NCBI GenBank assembly: GCA_007922225.1
Contig: ML679974.1
Coordinates: 3,089,105 to 3,153,104 of the forward strand
DNA: 64,000 nt
Source of the DNA: Emydura subglobosa
Taxonomy: Eukaryota > Chordata > Testudines > Chelidae
Direction: 5' to 3'
Part shown: positions 57,257-64,000 of the stretch, piece by piece
Position numbering within the stretch: position 1 is the stretch's first letter
How the letters are laid out: the number at the start of each line of letters is the position of its first letter
Notes under the pieces: model-generated
Database searches by the model: none
Told to the model about the DNA's origin: nothing
What the model saw: the letters and a program-made list of their open reading frames with translations, nothing else
Position numbers and translations under genes: made by a program

Positions 57257-59332
57257 GCCCAGAAGAAACCACCACTGCCTCCCAGGCCAGGCCCCAGACC
57301 CGCTCAACCCAGGAGGGGTCGGGATCGCTTCAGGGTGCCCAATCGCCGTGACCGTCAGGGGTCCTCGGCAGGGCCCCAGCAAGGCCCAAGCAAGGGCAAC
57401 AATGGGAATAAACGGTTTTGACGGTGTGCACGAGGGTGGCACTCCTTCATTGCCCCTGGATCTCTCCCGACCCTTTACCCACAGGCTTCGGCCCTATTAT
57501 GACGAATGGGAATCCATCACCTCGGACCGTTGGGTCCTCATCATAGTCCTCAAGGGCTATGCCCTTCAGCTTATGGCCTTCCCCCCGGACTCTCCCCCTA
57601 TTCAGTCCCTCTTCAGGGACCCCACTCACGAGCAGCTGCTCATACAGGAGGTCAACTCCCTCCTCTCGCTCGGAGCGGTAGAAGAAGTTCCTCCACAGGA
57701 ACGGGGGAGGGTATTTTATTCACGATACTTCCTAATCCCCAAGGCCAAGGGGGGTCTGAGGCCCATATTAGACCTCCGTCGTCTGAACAGATTCATCAGA
57801 CGCATCAGGTTTCACGTGGTTTCCCTAGCCTCCATCATTCCCACCCTAGATCCAGGAGACTGATATGCTGCCCTCGACCTCAAAGATGCATATTTCCATA
57901 TCTCTATCCTCCCCAGTCACAGAAGGTTCTCAGGTTCGTGGTAGTGGGCTCCCATTACCAATTCTCGGCCCTGCCATTTGGCCTTTCATCGGCCCCCAGG
58001 GTTTTTACGAAGTGTATGGCCGTGGTAGCGGCCTATCTCCGCCGCAAAGGAGTCCAGATCTTCCCATACCTGGACGACTGGCTGATCTGGGGCAGGTCCA
58101 GGGCTCATGTGAGGAACAGCCTAACGCTCACCTGCGCGACATGCACCAGACTGGGGCTGCTCATCAACGAGCAGAAATCCACGCTCACCCCGGCGCAGTG
58201 CATAGATTTCATAGGGGCCGCTCTAAATGCTGCCCAGGACAGAGCCTTTCTCCCACAGCCTCAGTTCGAAATCATGGCCGCCATAATTACCAAGTTTCAC
58301 AGGTCCCCCACGATGACAGCCAGGCACTGCCTGCAGCTGTTGGGACACATGGCAGCGTGCACGTATGTAATGAGGCTGGCTCGCCTCAAACTCAGGCCTC
58401 TTCAAGGGTGGTTGGCCTCAGTGTATGTACCAGCCAGACATTCATTGAACAGGGTGGTCACAGTTCCCACCCAGGTACTGTCCTCTCTAGACTGGTGGAG
58501 GAACCCGAGGGAGGTTCTGAAGGGTGTCCCCTTCAGGGACTTGGCTCCTTCTGTTAAGAGAGTCACGGACGCCTCAGATGTGGGATGGGGGGCCCACATC
58601 AGTCAAGACTTGAGCACCCAGGGGTTCTGGTCACTGGACGCGAGAGCCCTCCATATCAATGTCAGGGAGCTGAGGGCATTCCTCCTGTCCTGCCAGGTCT
58701 TCCTCAGATTCCTGAAGGGCAAGATGATTCACGTCCTCACGGACAATACTGTGGCCATGTTCTATATGAACAGGCAGGGGGGAGCGCGCTCCTTGGCTTT
58801 ATGCCAGGAGGCTACACGACTGTGGGATTTCGCTGTGAGGCACGACTTCTCATCTCTGCCTCTCACCTCCCCGGGGTCAGGAACGACGAGGGAGACCGCC
58901 TCAGCAGGTCATTCTTACCCCACCACGATTGGTCACTACACCCGGAGGTGGTGACTTTAATCTTCCGAAAGTGGGGGTTCTCCAACTGGACCTGTTTGCG
59001 TCGTCCTGGAACAGGAAGTGCCTGAAGTTCTGCTCGCTCCAAGGTCGTGAGCCGGGCTCCCTCTCCGAAGCATTCCTTCTAGACTGTACAGGGTCCCTCC
59101 TGTATGCGTTTCCCCCCATTCTGCTCCTGCCCAAGGTCCTCCTGAAAATAAAGAGGGACAGAGCGGACATGATACTGATTGCGCCAGCTTGGCCGCGGCA
59201 GCACTGGTACAGCATGCTGCTACACCTGTCCATCGATCCGCCGATCCCGCTCCCGAGGCGCTACGACCTGCTCGCCTGCTGCACCCGAACCTGGCCTCGC
59301 TCCATCTGACGGCATGGAGACTTCGTGGTTGA
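57257..59332 (+). pseudogene. ORF2 of DIRS element D: reverse transcriptase and RNase H, broken
   Basis: RT blocks as in A: PTHEQLLIQEVNSLLSLGAV, RYFLIPKAKGGLRPILDLRR, a premature TGA (57861-57863) replacing the Trp of GDWYAALDLKDAYF, a one-base loss near 57920, QFSALPFGLSSAPRVFTKCM (motif B), QIFPYLDDWLIWGRS (motif C, LDD intact) and INEQKSTLTPAQCIDFIGAA. RNase H: VTDASDVGWGAHISQ, LHINVRELRAFLLSCQVF and HVLTDNTVAMFYMNRQGG. The post-RNase H block (LDLFASSWNRKCLKFCSLQG; MILIAPAWPRQHWYSMLLHL) is retained. Only a few changes break it, so D is younger than C. Confidence 0.92.
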
Positions 59333-60356
59333 CTGAGGGAGAGAGAGCCTGCTCCTTGCAGGTCCAGCAGGTTCTGCTCGGCAGCAGGAAACCTTCCACT
59401 CAGGTGGTGTACAGGGCCAAGTGGAAGCATTTTACCTATTGGGCGGAATCCCGGGGTATCCCGCCAAGTGATTCGCCCATACAGGCGATTTTGGAGTACC
59501 TGCTCCATCTAAAGCTCCAGGGTCTCGCACTGGCCTCCCTGAAGGTGCACCTGGCAGCCATTTTGGCCTTCCACCAGCCTATGGAAGGACGATCCCTGTT
59601 CTCTCACCCCATGTGAGTTAGGTTCCTCAAGGGGGTGGAGAGGCTGTACCCACAGGTCCATGACCCGATGCCTCCCTGAGATTTGAACCTGGTCCTCATC
59701 GTGCTGACAGGATCCCTCTTCGAGCCCATGGCTGCATGCCTGCTACTCGTCCTCTTTTGGAAGGTAGCCTTCCTAATGGCCATTGCATCGGATAGGAGGA
59801 TTTCCGAGATAAAAGCGTTGACCTCGGAGCCCCCCTACACGGTCTTCTACAAAGATGAGGTCCAACTGAGACCCCACCCAGCCTTCCTGCCTAAGGTGGT
59901 GTCTCAGTTTCATTGTAACCAGGATATCTTCCTCCCCGTGTTTTTTCCTAAACTGCACGGTTCGGAGGAGCCTCCTTGGATGTCAGACGAGCCCTGGCCT
60001 ACTACATCGAGTGGACCAGGCCGTTCCGGAAGTGAACACAACTGTTCGTGGCAGTGGCGGACCGGATGAAGGGCTCACCTGTCTCCACCCAGCGCATCTC
60101 CACCTGGATCACCGCATGTATCAGGACCTGCTACGAGCGGGCGAAGGTGCCGCTCCGAAGAGCTGTGACAGCGCACTCAACCAGAGCCCAGGCCTCTTCT
60201 GCGGCCTGCCTGGGAAGAGTGCCTTTGCAGGACATCTGCGACGCAGCGACCTGGTCGTTGGTCCACACCTTCATGTCCCACTATGCCATCGTACAACAGG
60301 CGAGAGAGGACGCAGGCTTCGGCAGAGCCGTGCTGGCGAGGGCGGCTCAACGCTGA
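59314..60356 (+). pseudogene. Tyrosine recombinase ORF of DIRS element D, broken
   Basis: The ATG at 59314 overlaps the ORF2 stop (59330-59332) by 19 nt, as in A. Blocks: METSWLTEGERACSLQVQQV, VVYRAKWKHFTYWAESRGIP, LKLQGLALASLKVHLAAILA, a TGA near 59613, VAFLMAIASDRRISEIKALT (catalytic Arg), FYKDEVQLRPHPAFLPKVVS, then after a frame change AHSTRAQASSAACLGRVPLQ (HxxR) and CDAATWSLVHTFMSHYAIVQ (W, Y). All catalytic residues are encoded. Stops near 59615 and 59680 and a shift near 59960-60040 disable it. Confidence 0.9.
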
Positions 60357-60389
60357 CTCCTACCCACCTCCAAGGTATGGCTATTTAAT

Positions 60390-60488
60390 CACCTATATTG
60401 GAATGGATATGAGCAATCATTTGAAGAGAGAAAACAGGGTTGCTTACCAGTAACTGTTGTTCTTCGAGATGTGTTGCTCATATCCATT
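60390..60488 (+). repeat. Internal complementary region of element D
   Basis: ACCTATATTGGAATGGATAT and GAGCAATCATTTGAAGAGAG complement the left end; AAAACAGGGTTGCTTACCAG, TAACTGTTGTTCTTCGAGAT and GTGTTGCTCATATCC complement the right end. Their junction defines the TT shared by both borders. Confidence 0.88.
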
Positions 60489-60499
60489 CCATACCCGCC

Positions 60500-60737
60500 C
60501 TCCATCCCCACTATCAGAGTCAGCAGAAAGAAGGGACTGAGGGCCCACGGGGTCGGCAGCGCCCTATATACTGTGGCATGAGCGTGGCATTCCAGAGGGC
60601 ACCTGAGCCGACCCTGCAGGGCTGCTAAGGGAAAAAGTTCCAGGAATCTGTGCACGGGGTGCGCACACACCTATATTGGAATGGATATGAGCAACACATC
60701 TCGAAGAACAACAGTTACTGGTAAGTAACCCTATTTT
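60500..60737 (+). repeat. Right inverted terminal repeat of element D
   Basis: Inverted copy of the left ITR, extended by CATCTCGAAGAACAACAGTT, ACTGGTAAGTAACC and CTATTTT. A GTAAGTAA donor-like motif starts at 60721. The inward minus-strand TATA position is degenerate here (TATATACTG at about 60565). Confidence 0.85.
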
Positions 60738-62215
60738 ACGATCCACCCTGCACACAGATGCTTCCTAAGATTTATGGTGTCAGGCAGCCATTACCAATAC
60801 AAAGTGCTGCCGTTTAGCCTTTCTATGGCACCGAGGGTTTTTTCCAAAGTGCTCGCAGTCGTCACTGTGCAACTTAGGAGACAAGGCATTACAATCTTGA
60901 CATATCTCAACGACTGTTTAATAAGGGCAACCAGCAACACTTTAGTGAGATGCGCCACTGCACAAACCATAACACTATTTCACCAATTAGGACTCAAGAT
61001 CAATACCAAAAAGTCCACTTTGACCCCAACACAAGAACTGGAATTAATTGGGGCACAGCTCAATTCGATAACAGCCAGAGCATCATTACTGAGGCCCAGG
61101 TTTCAGGCCATCATAGACCTAATATCATGAGTCAGGGTCATTCCAAGAATAACAGCACGTCTTGCTCTTCAGCTTTTGGAGCACATGGAAGCCACGACAT
61201 TTGTGGCCCAACATACCAGGTTATGTATGTGAGCCTTTCAGTCATGGCTGGCAACGGTTTACAGACCAAACAAACACGGCCTCAACAAACAGCTGACAGT
61301 TCCAAAGAACATAAAAAACACCCTATTGTGGTGGACACACGAAAGCAACATGATGTCTGGAATTCAATTTGCACAGCCTCAACCAACACTTATGGTTACG
61401 ACAGATGCCTCCCTCATAGGTTGGGGAGCACATTTACAACACCACACGATACAAGGTGGTCAAAACTAGAGTCCACTCTTCACATAAATGTGATAGAGCT
61501 CAGGGCAGTCTGCAATGCTTGCTGACACTTTCTACCCTTCATAAGAAACAGATCCATAAGAATAATGACGGACAATATAGCATGCATGTTCTATATCAAT
61601 CGCCAGGAAGGAGCAAGATCATGCTCCCTATGTACTGAATCAATAAAACTATGGAACTGGTGCATATGACATAACATCCAAATATCCAAGAGAAAACATT
61701 ACTGCAGACAGCCTAAGCAGACACATCCCACAGAATTACGAATGGTAGATGAACAACAAGGTCCTATATGATATTTTTTGACAGTAGGGTCTTCCTATAA
61801 TCTATCTATTTTCCATAAAACAAAATAGAAAATGTCACCGATTCTGTTCCAGGGCAGGACTAGGAACAGGGTCCATGGGCGATGCATTCTTGCTCAACTG
61901 GAGCAAGGGACTACTCTATGCCTTCCCACCAATCCCAACGATACTGAGGGCTATCCACAAAATCAAAACCAACAAAGCAAAGGTCATCATAATAGCACCA
62001 GCATGGCCCAGGTAGACATGGTTCTCAGATCTACTCAGTCTATCGGCACGCAGACCAATCACATTTCCCCCTAGGGAAGATCTCCTCTCACAAGACGACG
62101 GTCGAATTTATCACCCAGAAATACACAAATTACAGTTAACAGCATGGTTCCTAATTGGTTCCAACCAGAGAAGTTGGAGCGCTCCGAACATGTTAGACAG
62201 ATACTGTTAAATAGT
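60738..62215 (+). pseudogene. ORF2 of DIRS element C, part 2 (RT motif B to RNase H)
   Basis: Resumes with an IHPAHRCFLRFMVSGSHYQY segment, then VLPFSLSMAPRVFSKVLAVV (motif B), ILTYLNDCLIRATSN (motif C, where the first catalytic Asp of LDD is Asn) and INTKKSTLTPTQELELIGAQ. A TGA ends the frame at about 61128. RNase H text follows in other frames: VTTDASLIGWGAHLQ, LHINVIELRAV, MTDNIACMFYINRQ, and the post-RNase H text RIGSMGDAFLLNWSKGLLYA and IIAPAWPR. It ends overlapping the recombinase start at 62144. Inactive. Confidence 0.85.
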
Positions 62216-63190
62216 AGAAAACTTACAACCAGGAAGACTTACTTTAAAAAATGGCACAGTTTTTGTTCCTGGTGTACAGAAAGACAGGTCACGGTGACAT
62301 CCTCATCTGTACCAATCATTCTAGACAACATCCTAGAACTAAAAAAATCAGGGTTATCAATCAGTTCTTTAAAGGTTCACCTGGCAGCACTTTCAGTATT
62401 CCACGACCATATCAATCAAACTACGGTCTTCACTCACCCCATGGTTAATACAGTTCTTAGTGGGGTTACAGAGAGTATTCCCTGTCATACGTTTCCCCAA
62501 TAACACCATGGGACTTAAATTTGGTATTAAGAGCTATTATGAGAGCACCATTTGAACTGCTGGCAACATGTTCATTGTTTTATATGTCTATGAAAGTCTC
62601 ATTCTTGGTTGCTATCACATCAGCCAGACGTGTAGGGAAGATCAGTCCACTCATGGCATATCTCCCCCACCCAATATTTCATAAAGATAAGATTACGCTT
62701 AGACCCTATCTAAAATTTCTACCAAAAATTGTTTCAGGTTTCCATATTAACCAACCCACTCATTTACCTACCTTCTATCCCAAACCACATGCGAATCCAC
62801 AGGAAGCCGCACTCCACATGCTGGACTTCAGACAGGCCTTATCGTTCTACCTAGAAAGAACAAAAACATTCAGGAAATTGAATAAACTGTTTATTTCATT
62901 AGTTGAACGTACAAAAGGCAAAACCATATCCAGCCAAAGGGTATCCAAGTGGATAAAAGAATGTATCCATACATGTTACCATCAAAAAGACCTACAGACT
63001 CCATCAGGTATAAGAGCTCACTCGACGAGCGATTTCTACTACCACGGCATTCCTAAATAATGTCTCTCTCACGGACATATGCAAGGCAGCCACATGGACC
63101 TCAGTCCACACATTCACCAGACATTAAGCAATAGTTCAGGCATCCGCCAGTGATGCCACAATAGGCCTATCTGTACTTTCATCTTGACGC
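62144..63190 (+). pseudogene. Tyrosine recombinase ORF of DIRS element C, inactivated at the catalytic Tyr
   Basis: MVPNWFQPEKLERSEHVRQI starts the ORF in the same overlap with ORF2 as in A and D. Blocks: TRKTYFKKWHSFCSWCTERQ, SGLSISSLKVHLAALSVFHD, then after a stop near 62502 LNLVLRAIMRAPFELLATCS, VAITSARRVGKISPLM (catalytic Arg) and LFISLVERTKGKTISSQRVS. A one-base loss at AHST|R (near 63025) shifts the frame in the HxxR box. Continuing in the new frame, KAATWTSVHTFTRH is followed by TAA (63124-63126) exactly where A and D have the nucleophilic Tyr of SHYAI. Confidence 0.88.
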
Positions 63191-63231
63191 TGAAGTCCCT
63201 CCACCAAATTGATGGTCAGTGCTACATAGTC

Positions 63232-63340
63232 ACCTAAAGTGGCGCACCCACAGGGACATCACTCAAAGAAGAAGGAATGGTTACTCACCTAATATAGAAA
63301 CTGATGTTCTTCGAGATATGTGTCCCTGTGAATGCTCCAC
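63232..63340 (+). repeat. Internal complementary region of element C
   Basis: CACCTAAAGTGGCGCACCCA and CAGGGACATCACTCAAAGAA complement the left end at 51394-51437. GGAATGGTTACTCACC and AACTGATGTTCTTCGAGATA, TGTGTCCCTGTG complement the right end at 63550-63605. It fixes both ends of C. Confidence 0.88.
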
Positions 63341-63344
63341 TACC

Positions 63345-63605
63345 CACTCTCCTCCCCTCTACTTCGGAGTTCGATAAGGGTAGAGAAGAAACTTAGGGGG
63401 TCGGGTTGTGCGTGCTCGTGCATGTGAACACCAAGGGCACGCTGAAGGCACCACAAGACAGAATCTGCATGCCCACAGCCCAGATGAGTTCTGCTAAAAG
63501 ACCTCTGATCCAGGGCGCAGGACGCCACGACACCTAAAGTGGAGCACCCACAGGGACACACATCTTGAAGAACATCGGTTACTGCACTAGATGAGTAACC
63601 ATTCC
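63345..63605 (+). repeat. Right inverted terminal repeat of element C
   Basis: Complement of the left ITR over about 190 bp with indels, plus the outer part ATCTTGAAGAACATCGGTTA, CTGCACTAGATGAGTAACC and ATTCC found only here and, inverted, in the ICR. Confidence 0.85.
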
Positions 63606-64000
63606 ATATGTTGTTTGCGTGTGGGAAAAATCTCCCAGAATGTACTCCATATTAATTTAGCACCAGATTCTGCCATCCTTCATCATGTAGAACATTGTGT
63701 CATTCCCAGAGCAAGGTAATACTCAGTGTGATTATGGGAAATATATTCTGGCTCTCAGTCAGCAGTATTTAAGTTTTGCATGAAACGCTAAACCATTTTC
63801 TGCACACACTGTGCCCAGCGTCCTCCCTCCAGCAGCCCATTAGTTATATTGGGCAAAGTATTCATTCATTAAATTCCAGGTATCCTAAACTTTACTCATG
63901 AAGATGGTGGACCTGATTGTCTGCTGTCCTGCTCTTTGCAAAGTTACTCTAGATGGTATAAAGTATAGAGTTCAAAATTCTACTGTTCTGATTTGGTGGA
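63606..64000. other. Intronic DNA after element C, no gene seen
   Basis: AT-rich flanking sequence. No exon or repeat end was recognised. Confidence 0.45.

Larger units (their letters stand above)
54668..60737 (+). mobile_element. DIRS-type element D, inserted in the RT gene of element C
   Basis: Same family and layout as A: ITRs, TATA box, ORF1 from 55007, ORF2, tyrosine recombinase, ICR. Ends deduced from the ICR coincide exactly with the point where the RT of C breaks and resumes. A TT (54668-54669 and 60736-60737) is the only shared base pair at both borders; taking out D leaves the C reading frame intact. D has stops and frameshifts of its own, so it is also inactive. High GC in ORF1 contrasts with AT-rich C. 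Confidence 0.95.
51394..63605 (+). mobile_element. DIRS-type element C, full length but interrupted by a PLE fragment and by DIRS element D
   Basis: Removing D (54668-60737) and the PLE insert (51778-51994) leaves about 5.9 kb with ITRs, ORF1, RT/RNase H, tyrosine recombinase and ICR in the standard order. The ends were read from the ICR at 63232-63340. It is AT-richer than A/D and a separate family, with perhaps half of residues shared in the conserved blocks. It is the host of two later insertions and its enzymes are all broken, so it is older than D. Exact ends are known only to within a few bases. Confidence 0.9.

Noticed and set aside
57506..58954. A 482-residue open frame as one intact protein
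   Set aside because: It switches between the real RT frame and another frame: its first part is out of frame with the RT and only the later part reads motif B, motif C and RNase H. The premature TGA at 57861 lies in the true frame.

Overview
The window is vertebrate nuclear DNA, most probably from a turtle or closely related sauropsid, and it appears to be mostly intron. The evidence is a low-GC background loaded with CR1 LINEs ending in the octamer-like ATTCTATG tail, MIR-type and tRNA-derived SINEs, Penelope-like (PLE) fragments, TIR-bearing non-autonomous DNA transposons, solo LTRs and several long DIRS-type retrotransposons. The species call is inference from this repeat mix. No prokaryotic, organellar or CRISPR feature is present.

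The only host coding sequence I can support is one 117-bp phase-0 exon at 34135-34251 (+), with clean acceptor and donor sites. It encodes 39 residues that I recognise as the coiled-coil segment just before the PX domain of sorting nexin 29 (SNX29). The rest of the window would then be SNX29 intron.

Layout: 1-335 is the edge of an antisense DIRS reverse-transcriptase relic. From 0.3 to 34 kb lie AT-rich intron and repeats: a PLE tail, a G/C/A homopolymer tract, a solo LTR (8.8-9.6 kb), a deleted CR1 (12.2-13.4), an ancient endonuclease/RT LINE (13.4-17.5) carrying a MITE and an LTR-like repeat, an antisense CR1 (17.7-18.3), a solo LTR with a GTATC duplication (23.9-24.4), a 2.3-kb CR1 (24.9-27.2) and more MITEs (30.8-31.4). 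The exon follows at 34.1 kb, with a PLE GIY-YIG fragment starting 114 bp after it.

From 35.8 to 63.6 kb the window is dominated by four sense-oriented DIRS-type tyrosine-recombinase retrotransposons: A (35796-41939), B (41940-46118, 5' truncated), C (about 51394-63605) and D (54668-60737, inserted inside the RT gene of C). A and D are one GC-rich family; B and C are two further, more diverged families. Complete copies share one design: inverted terminal repeats; ORF1 (Cys/His module, Ser/Arg/Pro-rich middle, conserved Gag-like C-terminal part); ORF2 (RT, RNase H and a downstream conserved block); a third ORF for a tyrosine recombinase overlapping the end of ORF2 by 19 nt; then an internal complementary region (ICR) that is the reverse complement of the two element ends joined together. 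All copies are broken by stops and frameshifts.

The most informative observations are the nested D-in-C insertion (the target can be read exactly: a TT dinucleotide, no duplication), the ICRs that record the circular junction, a terminal core shared by three families, and a hammerhead-like core with a pairing stem that recurs in the PLE tails.
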